Positions 1-14,219 of a stretch of DNA of 64,000 bases are shown here, in pieces. Position numbers and translations under genes: made by a program. The notes below the pieces were generated by a model. That model had not been told where the DNA came from and made no database searches. It saw only the letters and a program-made list of their open reading frames with translations. This DNA is from Lutjanus erythropterus. Taxonomy: Eukaryota; Chordata; Actinopteri; Lutjaniformes; Lutjanidae. Numbering within the stretch: the stretch's first letter is position 1; every line of letters begins with the position of its first letter. Where the stretch lies: assembly GCA_020091685.1 (NCBI GenBank), contig CM034595.1:20197564-20261563 (forward strand), read 5' to 3'.

Positions 1-1435
1 CAAGACAAGTGATTTAAAAATCTATAATGTCATCTCAGTGTTTAAAGTCTGAGGGCCCAGTGGGAACTTGCGGGTAGGGCCAACTGTAGAAACACTACTG
101 CACATATTTAGTGGTTCGCAAACCTTGGACGTAAGCCCGGATATTACCATATTTAACATCAACACTGACTGGACATACGCATGAAAAGTGCCAAATTTCC
201 TAATCTGACATTGTTACTTGTTTGAATCATTCTCGTTTCTTGAATCATATAAGCAACATATGGTAAGATGACTGCTGGGAAATCCACCTCTTTCACTTAA
301 AACTAATATATTCCAGCTCTCCAAAGAAATAACCCACTACCAATTTACCTCCAGCGGTCGTCTACCCTGTGATTCATAGTGCTCGTTCCTCTTCAGTGAG
401 CCACGTTTGGCCCCTGCTGTCATGTGTGCAGTCGTGTGTCACACTCTCACAAGTCTTCTCCTCATCGCATGCTGGTCTTAGCAGAGCAGAAGTGAAGCAC
501 CTCTGTGAACAAAACAGGTGACTCACAGTCAGGACTGCTGTCAACATCATCGCTGCTGTGATTTTCGAGAGCTAAAAGTGCGTCTCTGTGCCGGTCAGTG
601 GGGCTGGATATAATTAACCCTGTACTGAGCAGAACAAGCCAGCTGCCAGCAGGCACAGTTTGTTGCCACTGTCAGTGGAATATGAAACAACTGAATCCTG
701 TGGGTATAACACACACATGGTGGTTAGAACTTCTCAGTCCTGAATGTTGAATAGTAAAACAACCAACAACAAATAGACTGCCATTCTTGCATACTTGTGT
801 TTTTTAAAAGTGGATGCATGCTGCAGAATTTCCACAACAAAACTGGGAGGTATTTGACTTCCTAGCAAGGGTCAAAGAAGATCCAAATCATGCATCCTAA
901 CTGAAACTAACGGTGGGCTGCACCGACAAGGATTCATTTTTAAACCCAAGCTGTCATGATCCTAGTAAATTAATTCCTTAAATTCCTCAAGACATAATCC
1001 TCAAATTGGAGGATTTGTGAACCCCTGAGCCAGGCTAGTGTTCACTTACTTTTTAGCTAGATAGAAAACAGTGCAATGCTTGATAACTTTTTAGAGTGCT
1101 ACTAAACAATGTCACATTTTGTTAACTTTTTAGCAAGTTACCAAACAATGTAATGTTTTTTTTTTAACTTGATGTTAAGATGTTAAATGTTAGATGTTTT
1201 TTTAAGGAATACAGAGCAGCCAAAAGTTAATGACATGTCTAATTGAACTAGAAATGAACGGCTCATTCTAAGGTAATGAAATCACCAGGATCCTTTATTT
1301 AATATACACTAATGAAAATGTATTTACAAGTACTGTATTCCATTTCTGCCATATTCTCACAATAAATTCCTGTAATTTTTAGACACTGGACCATTAATCA
1401 AAAAACATCATATAGTATAGCATGAGTACTTTTTG

Positions 1436-1476
1436 CTTTTGATACTTTAATCTGAATACTTCTTTCACCACTGCAG
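1436..1476. repeat. Terminal fragment of a dispersed repeat
   Basis: The stretch reads as the terminal consensus of a very common teleost repeat, with the words gaatacttctttcaccactg. The same word family recurs near 3670-3745, 26017-26060 and 40455-40500. This is a family assignment from pattern memory; boundaries are approximate. Confidence 0.4.
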
Positions 1477-2994
1477 AAAATCTATGGTAATGTAAGCATC
1501 TGTGCATGCTGAGTTTGGTCAGTACTAAACTATATGCTTGTGTACTGCTTTTCCTGGGATGTTTCTGGGTGTGGGCATTCTGGGCATTATTTGTGTGCTT
1601 GGGTGGTGGCTTGTGGCAGCATATGCATGAACACTTACATACAAAGCCCTGAAAGCCTTTTAGTACATAAAGCTCATGATAGATCAGTTCAGTGTTATTT
1701 ATTGGTTTGTTTGTGCATTAGGTTTGTTGACCGATCCACTTTGTTGAAAGATTAGAGGAGAGTCAGTGCAGAGTTACAGATCTGACTCTGTGCAGGTTAT
1801 TTTTTAATGTAATGGTCATATTATTTCAGTTTTGCATTTTTTGCAGCTGTATCTCAGCAACTATTACTGTTGTCATACATAAACGTCTTTATCTTGATAT
1901 GTAGGTCTAGATCATGACCTCCTCTTCTCGTATCTCCCATATAATCATAAAAACAATTTCCACTTTTCCGAGATACAATATCTGCTAAATGGCAACATTT
2001 GGCATTTGAGTGTTTTTTCAGCACACAGATTAGATAAGTGAATAAGTAAAAAGACGTGACATATGCCCAATTCTTGCAGTGGAAAAACGTCGGCTGTGGG
2101 TGGTGAAGTGGAAAGAGCTCCCCATGGAAACCTGAATATGTGCCATGGAGCTGGATTAGTGTACCAGGGTACCACAGGGTCAGACCTTATCACTACAGCA
2201 GCCATTATCATGCCGGCCGTTTGATATGGCCTCAATCAATCTGCTGAACAATGCTGCAGTTGCTGACAGGTCATTTTCATAATATTAAGGCTCAGCTGCC
2301 GACGGATAAACTTGTTGTTGTTTTTTTAAGCAACAGTGTTTTGAGACCAGACAGATTTTGAAAATGAATATTTCCACACACATCGCTTCCTCTGCACAAC
2401 ATCAAATAAAGATTAGTTGAATTATGCACCAGACAGAATTGCATGGGTGTGCACATTTCTCATGTCAACATTAATCAGGGAGCATCTGTCTCTCACACTC
2501 ACATCATGACAGTTTCTGATGGCATAGAAATCATATTAAGCACATTGTCATTTTTAATACTGATTACAGTCTTCTCTGTAGTAGAAGTAGTAGTAGTATC
2601 GGAAAGTGACAGCTTTAGATTTTCCTGTAATAGTTAACCTGGGGTGATGCGGCACTCATTTTCAATGAGCTTTTTGTGTCCGTCTATTTTTTTTTTTTGC
2701 CTTTAGAAGGTATATCTTATAAGAACCATCAGAAGTTTTTGTGCCTTTGTTTATTTTAAAAGGATTTCTCTGAAAGGAGCGTATGACGAATATAAAATGA
2801 GCTTCATTCACTACCACTTGATTAGGCTATTTTAGTTTTGCATCATTGTGCGCCACCTTCCCAACAGCAGGTCCGACCTGAATGGATGGAACAATAACAT
2901 ATAGAAAAGATGAGTAAAAGACATAGGAAGATGAAACAGAGAGAGAGAGGGAGATTTAACAGTTAGTTTTGCAAAGACACAGCTGATGGAAATG

Positions 2995-3745
2995 TTCTTC
3001 ACAGGGCTACTTTTTTACTTTTACACTGTGAGTACATTTTAGAGCCTGTATTGTTTTACTTACTTAAGTAAAGAAGTTAAATCAGTACTTCTACTCTTAC
3101 CAGGGTCTTTTTTGTACACATTTCTGTACTTAACTAAAGAATGTGTGCTTGTTTGCAACCTCTGTAAAACACACTCGACACTCGACAAGAACAAAATAAA
3201 ACTCACCAAAACTGTTTTTGTAAGTCTTTCCACCGTTCCAACAATCGCTGGCTCTGGTTTGGTCAAAATAAACCCTTAATTCACCAAGTTAGATGTAAAA
3301 AAATGCTGACATAGATGCATCAGCCAGCAGCTGCTAAACAGTCTGCAATGGTTGCAATGTCATCCTTGGTGGCAACCATGCTGGTCAAAGTACATCCACT
3401 AAAAGTACTTGTTCTTGCTGCTGAGAGTCCTTAAACAGATTAACCTTTTTATCAAGAGAGTAAGATCCTTTTTGTTTAGCCATAATACAGACATTATATC
3501 AATATCCTAAAAGCTACCAGACAAATACAGTAATTTTATCTCGCAGTTCATCGTAAAACCTATTTTATTCAAACTTGACAGAAACAAAATAAAACTCACT
3601 AAGATGTCTGTTCTTTCCACTGTTCAAGTGATCTGAGTGCCTCCTTACCTCTCTGTTTTCCATTTGAAATGGAGTACTTTTACAGTGTGGCATAGCTACT
3701 TTTACTTAAGTAAAGGATCTGCATAAGTCTCTTTCCACTGGCTTT
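2995..3745. repeat. Cluster of related transposon fragments
   Basis: Two sections (about 3000-3215 and 3560-3745) share the words acaaaataaaactcac and acttaagtaaag, so this is a local cluster of related fragments. The acttttacttaagtaaag motif also appears in the ends of the hAT-like element at 37.7-39.0 kb. No transposase frame is present. Confidence 0.45.
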
Positions 3746-6009
3746 GATATTATCAGGTATTAGATGAGGGTACGGGTCTTTAGGCAGCCATACCTAAGAA
3801 TGCGGTTATGTACAGATGATGGTTGTGCAATAACCATTAAAGTCCAGTGAACTTGGTCACGGCCCAGGTTTATGTAGCAACCACAATAAAGTGAGAAGGA
3901 AAAAGAGGTGGGATGAGGCGACTGACAGATAGTGCGTGTGCTGAGTCACTGAGGGGGCATGACCAGACATAGTCCCTACATGACTGACTGACTTGCAGTA
4001 TAGCAAAGGCCACAGTACAGCTTTAAATGCTCCGTATGGCTTATCATGTTTACTTAAAGGTTATGTAAAGTGGAGAGACGACACACAGAGAGACGTATAG
4101 TAAAACACAGACCACAAGCTTTTTAATTGTACAGTAAAACTCTCAAGACTGTCGGGTGAATGTCAAGTGGTTTGTTGAGCTCTGGCTGCTGCCAATAACT
4201 GTACAGTATGTAACTCGGAGCAGCTTTTGGCCATGTGTGCAACATGCCTGTCTCCTGCCTGCTTTCAGTTACAGCATGACATAAATCTCCAACCTTTCAC
4301 CAGAAAAACTCGCTTGAATCTTTCAAACTGTGACAAACAAGCCAGGTTTGTTTTTTTATGTGTTTTGTTTTCTTATCAGTACTCACAAACAACTGTCATG
4401 AGTCTGACAAAGCCTAGAGAACACTGATTATTAATCTAGTAGGCGAACTTTGTTCTTTTGGTATCATAAAAGTTTTTGTGGCTCTTGGAACATGCAGCTG
4501 GCTCTCTGACCTGATGCATGATGGGATACACTTTTGCCCAATCCCGTAATCCTTCCAGGAGCAGGATTTAAGAAATCTGGACAGTGATCTGAGAAGCGTG
4601 TTGCTGATATATTTTTTATTAAAGGCTCATTTGGACAGGGGTTTTAACCCGCCTAAGAGGTTGGATAAAACCGGCTCAGACAGCAAGCCGTATCAGTTAC
4701 ACGAGTCAAGCTGCACTGGTATGATCATGACCTTAACAGACAGTGTCTCTGAGGGACGTGCTCCATATCTCCGCTGGACTTAACCCCAGAGGTTTCCAAT
4801 GAATTTACACAATTGCTCTCCGACACTCCTAATCGCCCCTTGGGCTGAGTTTTTCCTCTCTGCTACTGAATGGGGCCGAGCAGAAAGGATTTCTGGGAAT
4901 GAAACCAGAGCTTGCTGCTAAATAGGGGTTCCCTCTCACTTCTGGTAAATGCTCCAGAGAGCAGAATGAGCCAGTTCTCTTCTCTGGTAGCTTTTAATAA
5001 TATGCAATGTCCACATGAACAGGCACATGTGTTGAGAAAATTACAGAACATGTTTATTTTATAAGCTTTTATGGTTGCATTTGTTGACTCAGCGGTATCT
5101 GCACATTGTACGCAGCTGTCAGCCTGCTTATACGTCCCTGTAGTGTCGTTGGGAGCGTTTGATCGGTGCAGAATAATATCCACAGAGAACCATTCATCTA
5201 CCAGCACCAAAGTTGTGAGGTGAAGCAAACTGGAGTTTATTTTCTTTTTGTGTAGCTTTTGACAAGGTGATTTGCAGCAGGGACCCTAAAATGTCCTTTT
5301 GGGTGGTGGGTGTGGGGCCTTTGCATAACATGATTTAAGCTCCAGTTAAGGAAGCTGTCCAAGTTAGGACGTCCCAGACATACAGAAGGAGGCGACGGTG
5401 TTTTATTACCAGGACTATACATTCCTCTTTTACATGGGTTTCTCTATAAGCAGGAGTAAGTCACATGTAAGATGTCCATGTGCTTAGCTGAGAGTTTGAG
5501 GAAAAGAAACAGTAAATATTCAGAAAATATGTGAACAATTTGCTCAGTTGCTATAGCACAGGAGCTGGGAATTTATTGAGAAAATAGAGATTTAATCCTA
5601 CCGTCTCAAAGAATTTCTTATCTTTCCTTGCTGTATAGATCCATGTGTCTCTATCTGACTTACACTAGTTCTCATTCCACACAACTTCAGCACAAGTCAA
5701 AAGTTTCTTTTTCTCCCTTTCCTCCTGTTCAGGGAGTAAAGTGAGCTGAGCCTTACATAATAAAGCCTCACACTATATTTGACCGTTGAGCTTCAGAGCC
5801 CTTCAACTATGCAATAACCTTGCTTATCTAAAGATTCTGTGCAGCTATGGCATAACTACGGAGCTACAGAACCTGTAGAAAATGACACAGATTCTACATT
5901 ATTGTATAATCAGTGAAAAGATGAGAAAACAGAACTGTTCTTACAACATAAAATCATTTCCAAAATGACTGATGCGATGACATTTTTTTACTTAAAGGTC
6001 CAGTATGTA

Positions 6010-6076
6010 GAGACAGACAACCACTCACTGTCACAGTCACACCTATGGACAATTTAGAGTCACCAATTAACCTATA
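6010..6076 (+). repeat. Fragment of the catccatcc-type dispersed element
   Basis: The words cacacctatggacaatttag and agtcaccaattaacct match the interior of the full element at 26305-26671. This is a short truncated copy of the same family. Confidence 0.6.
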
Positions 6077-7552
6077 AGAATCTTTGTGGTTTTGCTACTT
6101 TAAAGCGAGCTGTTTATATTATAGATAGATATGTGCACACTTAGTCGACTAAATGATTAAACGCTGCTTGCGCATAGTACCTCACATTTCAGCTACATTT
6201 AAAGTATGATTTGGTTATTGAAGAATGTGATTAACAGCTCCTGACACATGCACATGCAATATTTATTCATACACTGGTTAACCTTACGCTCTGTATTCTC
6301 AGACGAAACTACAGTTAAAAGTGAATTCATGTACATGTGACATACACCAGCTGTTATAGATCAATATAATGTATTCAATTTTGACTGTATTCTGAGTGTT
6401 TTCTTATTTTTAGACTAGAGATCTGCTGTCCAACATGCTTGGAAGGGGAAGGTAAGCTGAGGCCCTTGCTATCTGAAAACTCACCACCACTTCAAGTCAT
6501 TGTTAACAAAAACTTAATAATAATCTTTAGGAAATACTCTATAATCACTAATCACACACCTATAATCAGATTTTGGTAACAACAAGGCGACATTAGTCAT
6601 AATTTGATTTCAGGCTAACAACACCAATGTGTGTTGCTTCAATACAACACAGTATTTTTCCATTTCACTGTCCAGGTGTGGACAGACTGGAGTACTGTTG
6701 TATGATGCCACTTGAATCTATAGTGTGTTTTGGTGTGTTAATTTTTTCCAGCAGCACACTGGTCTGCTCTGCCAAGCACAACTATAATCAATCAAGCAGG
6801 CAGCGCAGGGAGTCTGACGTCAGAGGCACGGCTGCTTGCGCAACCTCGTTCCACTGTCCCATAGATTTGTCATCTGGAGCAATCCGGAAAAGTAAATTTA
6901 CCTCTCTTATCACGTACTCTCTCTATTACAGGAGGTAGGCCCCGGTGCCCAGCCTGACTGGTCAACTCAACCTGGTTGTACAGACCTGTTATCTGCTGCC
7001 ACAACGACTCTGAGACTGAAGCTCTAATACAAACAAACTGTTTTATTCATTCACAGAATCAAAAGTCAGTTTTTAAAATTAAACCTGCTGTGTAATGTCA
7101 GACATGCAATGTAATAGCAGCAGCTGCGTCACTATTTTAGCTATGGTACAGTCTAATAATAGCAAACGCCTGGTCTTCTAGTATAACATGTCTGAATGTG
7201 CTGCTCAGTGGCAGAGGAGATGAAGTATTTTGGGGGGGAATAATTCACTAAGATTGTAGGAGCCCTGACAGACGGGTAAGAAAAGAGCTTCACAACTCAT
7301 CCTGCACGACAGACGGAGTTGTTATCTGTCTTCACACAATTGATCATTGTGACACTTCGCTGCTTGTTGTTTGGCAACATCGATTCCCAGCCGCGCTTTT
7401 ACAACGCTCTGTGACGTCCAATCGTGTCCCTGCACTTGAGAGAAGCCCTGCATTGTTCCTCTTCCTGTCACTGCACATCAGGCAAAGACAGATAGAGATA
7501 TTTGACACCAACAAAAAATAACTGTCTGATGTCTTTTATGGGCACAAATACA

Positions 7553-7733
7553 CACTGTAAAATATTATAGAGGAATTTAGAAGAAACAACTAATATTTCC
7601 TCATCAACTTAACATAGATATTTACAAGTTTTATTTATTTGAGCTGATTAAACTTAAAATTTCAATTATTTATTATTATTATTTTTCTGAACACTGCCCA
7701 GAATGCATTGAGTTAAAACCCCTTTTTACAGTT
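7553..7733. mobile_element. Possible small MITE with CACTGTAAAA ends
   Basis: The stretch opens with cactgtaaaat and closes with tttttacagt, an inverted pair, and the interior is AT-rich with no coding capacity. Such short CACTGTAAAA-ended elements are frequent in teleosts. The target duplication is not clear, so the call is tentative. Confidence 0.35.
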
Positions 7734-10700
7734 TGAAGAAAATATATATGATGAAAACTTGCTGTGTTATACATCTTAAGTTAAGTTGCTTGTTTGTTTT
7801 TTTTTGTAAATAATAAAAAAAATTACAGCAAACCATGATGAAGATTAGTACTGAATTCAGTTCCTACCCCTTTACACTTAAAATTTAATAATTTCACTAG
7901 GAGCAGTTTCACAAATTGTCCCACCACATTCACACAGCGGCCATTTTCCTCTGACATCACGTTTATGGTGGGAAGTTCAAATGTCGTAGCCTACGGCTGT
8001 CCAGATTGCAAGTCATATTAGGGAATCTGACAAATCATTATCATTTCACTGGTTCCTGATTGATCATCACCTGAAAAGACAATGGATATGCCATGCTTCA
8101 AAGTAAAACAACATATTTGATAAGCCATTTGCTACTGTGTGACAACAGTTACTGTTAGCATTCAGCTACTTCTGAGCTAACGGTCAGAGGTAGCTCCCTA
8201 TTTGTTCCAGTGAGCGTAATGTCACATAACATTACCAGAACATCTCTGAGGTCAGGTGAAGAGATGGCAAGACAATTAGCTAACATTAAATTTCAAGCTT
8301 GATTATGTCCAGTGTCTGAGCTTAAATAAAAGTGTCCAGCATGTGTGTTGATATTTCATGATTAATTTTTCTCTTCACCTATCATGTTGTAACACCATCA
8401 AATGGTAACATTAGCTAGGAAGTGGCTGAATGCTAATGTTAGCAACGGATATGGATTTTCAAATATGTAGTGTTAGCTTGAAATATGGCCCAATGTCCCT
8501 CCAGATTTTCAGTATTTGTCTTTTTAGTTGCTGATCAATCAGAAGCATGAAATGATAATGATTTATCAGATAGAACACAGCAGTATCACATCTCCACTGA
8601 ATCAATATAAAGTTTATTTGACTTCAAGAGTTTATTTGTTTTGAGTCATTACAAATTACCTCAACTTATCTTTTCAAATTCGGTCGATTAAAAATTTTAA
8701 TGGTGCCTGAACACTACTACTACAGGACTCCTAGATTGTTTCATAATGTTTGGTTACGGTAAGGACTGGAACACACACACCTGTCTAATGCATCATTTGT
8801 TTAAGGTGTGTTTAAATACTGGCTATCTCACCGCGCCTACTAGACTCACAGTCTCAGTTGTCATGGCTGCAGCAGGATGTCAACTGAGGGATAAACAGAG
8901 GATCTAGTGTCACTGGCGTGAATTAACAAAAGGTGAACACATTTCAGGGTTTTTCTCTGTGTTAATTGTTTTGTTCCACTGCATGAAATGTCTTGACTTA
9001 ACATCCGATGGTCTCCCTCTGACATGTGGCTGTGAGGGAACCTGAGAATGTCAAGTGGCCTGACATTTATCTGCTGCGATTGTTCTCTCTTTCCCCAAGT
9101 GTTTCACATTCAGGTAAAGGCTGGCTCTGCTCCCAGGATGCACAGCTGCCACATGGCAGGGTTATTTATAGTTGAATGACGCAGATGTCTCACATCGGCA
9201 CCTGGCAGGACCCTCGGCTGGAGACGCCTCTGCCCAGCTGCCCGACAACCGGGGATGCTGTTGCCAGGGGAACAGGATTATGTTGACATCACAGGATTTG
9301 AAGAGATCTTCCGTGGAGACCAAATCCACAGTACGCCCACGACCCTGTCAGCATCCAGCTGTGTGTTGAGGACAACAGCGGAGGAGTGTGTGAACTAAGC
9401 ACACACTTGCATATGTTTGAGGAAGACATGAATGTGTGTGCCTGAGTGCGTAAGAGTGCGTGTTTCCGTCTGTGCGTGTTTTATTGCTGCATCACTAAAA
9501 ACCAACACAGGTCAATCATGAAATGAACTTTACTCTCTTGTAAAGGTTTTACAAGTGCACTAACACGATATGAACAGAATGAGCAGTGAGAGATTTCATA
9601 AATTATGACATATTTGGGTCATTTTAAAAGAGGAAATGATGGATGTTTTCACCTGTATTGTTCACCGGCAAATTACACACTGGCCACTGAAAGAGTAATG
9701 TCTGCTTTTGTGAGTAATGTCTGCCATTGTGTGAGGTCCTTCACTAAGGGATATTTAGTGCGTTTAAACACACAATAGTTTGCATGCAGGACAGGATGAA
9801 ATATAAAGACAGTGACGGTGTGACCACAGTCCACTCCAGTAAGAACTGATGCAGAGAGATTTGGGAAATTCGCAGGGTTCAAATAAACTGGAGGACAAGA
9901 GCTGAATAAAGCAGTCTAACATGAGGACCTTGTTTAACTCAGACCTCCTCTCATGATAACTGATCCTAAGTTTCATTTTTGCTTTGTGCTTCAATAACAA
10001 TTGAGCTAGCTCAGTACCTTGGCCAACTTTCACCTTCCTGTTTCCTGTACTTAGATATACTATGTGCCAAGCTTGTCTATGTTAGAAAGAAAACCAAATT
10101 TTGAAGATGGCCAAAAGATGTTGCTGGGGACATGTAAAAACATATATTTACGTTAATAGTAGCAAAAGATTAGCTAACTAGCTAGTTAACAATTGATATA
10201 GATAGCTTGCTAGTTTGCGAGCGTTTTCTAACATGAGCTATCAGATTTAAGAGCATCGCTGATGTAGATTAACCAGTTAGATGTAACTATTTAGCTAACA
10301 ACTGATGTAGATTAGCTAGCTAGTTAGCTACTGTGTTGCTACAGAATAAAAAGGGGCAGGACTTAGAAACGGTCAGTTATCTTTTACGCTGCTGATGGAC
10401 CATAGAGTACCGCAGGAATGAGTCAGAAAACCTGGAAATCAGTTAGCATATTAGCACTTTTTCTGGTTCCCTTGTCTCAAAATTAGGGGGTTTTCTGAAT
10501 GTATTTTTTGTTATTCACTCGAAATAAGGTCTGTGAAGAGATTTTAACATTTTGTTCTATGACATCAAATATGTCACCTACCTTAATCATGAATTTTGGA
10601 GATATTACGTCTTCAAAAAGGCACTTGCTAACAAGTGGCTAACTAAGACTACAGAGGTTGTTGCAGATGTTAAACTCATCACGCCAAAGTTAGCTTTTTA

Positions 10701-12993
10701 CTTCTGGCAACTGCATTTACGCTTCAAAAGTCATAAAAGTGGTTTTCATTTGTGACGATTATCTTGCTGAACAAAACACGTCAGTATCATAAACTTTTCT
10801 TTGCCACAGAGCTTATGTTCTGCACAAATCCGAATCCACTGGAAAAATCCCACTGACATTTTGTGGAGGGAAACAGAGCAATGTTAACTTCGTCACTATT
10901 ACATGCAGTTACAAATGTTCTTTTCAGACCACAGGAATGGCTCTGTGTCTGCACCAACTTAAATAATAAAATAAAAACATTGTGCACCACAGATAAGGAA
11001 GCAGAGTGGAAAGAAGTGGCAGTGAAGTTTCTGAAAACGTAAATGGAAACCTTAAAGGGCATCACAGGTTATCAGAGCCTTCGCATAAGTCCCTGCACTA
11101 TCATGAGCAAATTAAATGAATGCTTGTTCGTGTGGTTGTAGCCTTTAATTTTCCATTAGCTGAATAAACAACCAACTCTAAGGTAAAGCCTTCCACTTTA
11201 AACAGGCCAAACTAAAAATGATAAGCACCCATAAAAATGTGTGATTAGCAATCAATGGGCTGAATTGCCTGCTATCATAGTTTAAATAGTCAGCCTTTGA
11301 CAAGAAGCTTGTGGATGTCAGTGAAAAAAAAATCATGTCAAATCATGTCTATAAGTATTATCTTGTATATTTTCTTTTTTGCATATTTTTCAAACACTGT
11401 GATGTTGGGGTGGATGACTATAGAGTCAGATGAGGAACTACTGCTAATACATATTCTATCAAAAGTGAAGACCAGAGAGTGACTTTTTGGCATGTTTTAC
11501 AATATAAAAGTAAAAATAGATGTAATTTTTGAGAATCTGAAACCTGCATTGCAGGTAATTACGCTAGCATTTGCTAGTGATATAACCTTGATTTAATCAT
11601 TTACTTATTTAATTATTACTTATTTAACTTGTTTAATTATTTACCCACTTTTTCCTGTTTCCTGTAATTGACAGTTAACACTACGAAGCACACTAATGCT
11701 AAAAGCTAACTAGCCTGGTTTAGCAGAGGAGCAGTAACAGCCGTTTCTTTCATGTTTCTAAAGTTTTGCACTGTTTCCCTGATAAGTTTCCCTGCATGTT
11801 ATGTCAGTATCTAAATGTGTTGTTTATGTTAAGTCTGTGACGATGATCAGGCTAATAAACCTAATAAGGCATGAAGTTCATATTTTACCATTTCTATCAT
11901 TTCTATCTATTGAAACCAGTTTGACAAACAGCTTTCAAACTTCAACAGTTTCATCTTTCTGCCTCTGTAAACAGGGGTGCCCTCACTGTCCCTTGGTAGT
12001 TGGGGGGCAGTGTGGAGTGAGAGTGGAGGGTGACGTAGTGATGGATGGCTGACTGTGCATTTGTTGTTAGCACTTTTCTCCATCTGTCACAATGTGACCT
12101 CCCCACCCCCACCTGTGCTTTTTGTTTTAGTGTGCCACCCAAAGATTTTCAGTGGGTGCTGCTGTTTGTAAGGTGTGAGGATAGGAGCCAAGTATTTTTG
12201 TTCTGATGTTTATGATGGTATGTTATGTGCTATAAAGAGGAAAAGAAAATAAAGCAGGAGAGAAAGCAAGTTGGAAAATGGGACAGGAAATAAGGAAGAC
12301 AATGCAGAGAAAACACAGTCTAGTCTCTATAAATGATCCAAATGAAATAGAAACTCAAATCACTTTCTGTTGAACTGGACAAAACTGGTACATGTGCAGC
12401 TGGTGGTGAGGAGTAGCAAATGGACAAATCTTTGTTTTGAGAGCTCACAAACTTAGATGGTTGGGAAACACTGGAGAGTTGCTATTGGAAAGTAAGTTTT
12501 CTTGATTATCTTGTTTGGACAAAGTAGCTTGTTGGAGTGTCCCAGTCTTCCTCTGGTTTCTATAGGCTATGTCTGTATGATCGGGAAGTGTACCATCGTG
12601 CAGCAGGGCGTTTCTGAGAGAAAAAAAAACATCCTGCATGTTCTGCAAACTTTCCCTGGACAAATAAAGAAATAGAACCCAGGAGGAAGAGTGAAGCTTG
12701 TGTTTGCACAGCTGTAACATGATCTCTGCAATCCATCATTATTAATTATCTGTTTTAATCTGATACTAATGACAAAGTATCACATTAAAAAATACTCATT
12801 CCGCATAATGCTGCAGATGAGGAGATCATAAGATCATCAGATCATGAGGTTTGAAGAGGGAAAACCCTGTCAGCATGCAGCAGCAGGGCGCTCCATGAGT
12901 AGAGCAGAGGGGAGGAGCCTGTCAGCTGCGTCACATGAAGGGTGTTCCCTGCACACAGACAAGGCGTCCATAATCAATGACCAAACACGGCAG

Positions 12994-13030
12994 CCAATCA
13001 GAGCCCGCATGCTAATGAGGAGGCTTTAAA
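12994..13030 (+). promoter_or_regulatory. Core promoter of the TENT5B-like gene
   Basis: Three spaced elements lie 290-330 bp before the start codon: a CCAAT box at 12994-12998, an octamer-like ATGCTAAT at 13009-13016, and a TATA-like TTTAAA at 13025-13030. A transcription start near 13055 would give a 5-prime leader of about 265 nt. The elements are seen directly; their use as a promoter is inferred from spacing and from the position upstream of exon 1. Confidence 0.5.
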
Positions 13031-13321
13031 CCCTCTTATGAATCGGTGCTGTGCAGACTGACCGGATTTTAGCGGCGCACAACGGAGGGAACGGCTGATC
13101 CCACTCTCACCTCCACACTCACACTTACACACACCTCTGACTAAACTTTTCTCACTCTTCACCTCCACATTAACACCCGGACCTGCTCACAGCTGACAGC
13201 CACAGGAATATCTTAACTTGAGCTGAAGACAGAAGACACAGAGCTCAGCAGGGAGGACGCTCTGGTTCATACTCTGCCCATTTCTTATTTCGGGAGGGGG
13301 GGACTGAGAGCTGACATCGTC

Positions 13322-13477
13322 ATGTCTTGCGGTGATGCGTCGGATCAGAGTCGGAGGTTCTGCGTGTTGTCTTGGGATCAGGTGCAGCGACTGGACTCGA
13401 TCCTGGGAGAGGCTGTCCCCATCCACGGCCGAGGAAACTTCCCCACTCTGTCCGTGCAGCCCCGACAGATTGTCCAG
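13322..13477 (+). CDS. tent5b: TENT5B-like poly(A) polymerase, exon 1
   Basis: This exon encodes residues 1-52. The ATG at 13322 opens a frame that runs into the TENT5-specific block IPIHGRGNF-like (VPIHGRGNFPTLSVQPRQIV), which ends the exon with a GTAATA donor at 13478. The words SVQPRQIVQ match TENT5B better than the TENT5A, C or D paralogues as I remember them. The frame joins exon 2 in phase 0 to give [10 protein letters not shown]. The N-terminus is shorter than that of human TENT5B, which has an Ala/Gly-rich extension. Confidence 0.92.
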
Positions 13478-13511
13478 GTAATAATCCACACATCATATAG
13501 ACATACTCACT

Positions 13512-13772
13512 TTTATAAATTGAAATTTAAGTGAAATTTAAGCATGGAGATCACTTTACTAATACAGTTAGATGTTTGTAGACTGCAGGTGGCTAAACGT
13601 TTTGATTTAATAGTCTCAGTGTAATTAATTATTAATATGAAACTGTACTTGTGTTTGAGGCTCTGTAGGACCCCTGGTGGACTTCAAATCCTAATTTTAG
13701 AGACACTGACCAACCCAGTATGTGTAGTTAAAAAAAAAACAACAACTTTTTTTTGCTTAATTGCACCTAAAT

Positions 13773-13821
<49 letters not shown>

Positions 13822-13945
13822 TTATAAATTGAAATTTAAGTGAAATTTAAGCATGGAGATCACTTTACTAATACAGTTAGATGTTTGTAGACTGCAGGTG
13901 GCTAAACGTTTTGATTTAATAATCTCAGTGTAATTAATTATTAAT
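13512..13945 (+). repeat. Direct 125-bp duplication around a CA microsatellite
   Basis: The blocks 13512-13636 and 13821-13945 are nearly identical; I see one difference, tagtctcag against taatctcag, giving an offset of 309 bp. Between them lie unique sequence and a (CA)n tract at about 13777-13820. The block begins five bases or so after the first exon region and does not include the coding sequence. Confidence 0.9.
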
Positions 13946-13947
13946 TG

Positions 13948-14185
13948 TATATATATATGTATGTGTATATATATATGTATGTATATATATATGTATGTGT
14001 ATATATATATGTATGTATATATATATGTATGTGTATATATATATGTATGTATATATATATGTATGTGTATATATATATGTATGTATATATATATGTATGT
14101 GTATATATATATGTATGTATATATATATGTATGTGTATATATATATGTATGTATACACATATGTATGTGTATATATATATGTATG

Positions 14186-14219
<34 letters not shown>

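Larger units (their letters stand above)
1..12900. other. Gene-free upstream region
   Basis: I see no coding exon with homology that I recognise in this stretch. Open frames are short, lack domain character and fall in AT-rich or repeat DNA. It holds repeat fragments listed separately, a weak 40-bp tandem pair near 1085-1160, and a GCTAAC/AGCTAG-rich patch near 10165-10345. Distal regulatory elements of the downstream TENT5 gene could lie here but cannot be recognised without comparison to other fish. Confidence 0.6.

Noticed and set aside
6627-6938. Open frame of 103 codons
   Set aside because: No recognisable domain, no splice-flanked conserved block and ordinary base composition; most likely chance.
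9172-9369. GC-richer open frame of 65 codons, possible exon
   Set aside because: The composition caught my eye, but there is no convincing splice pair or protein similarity.
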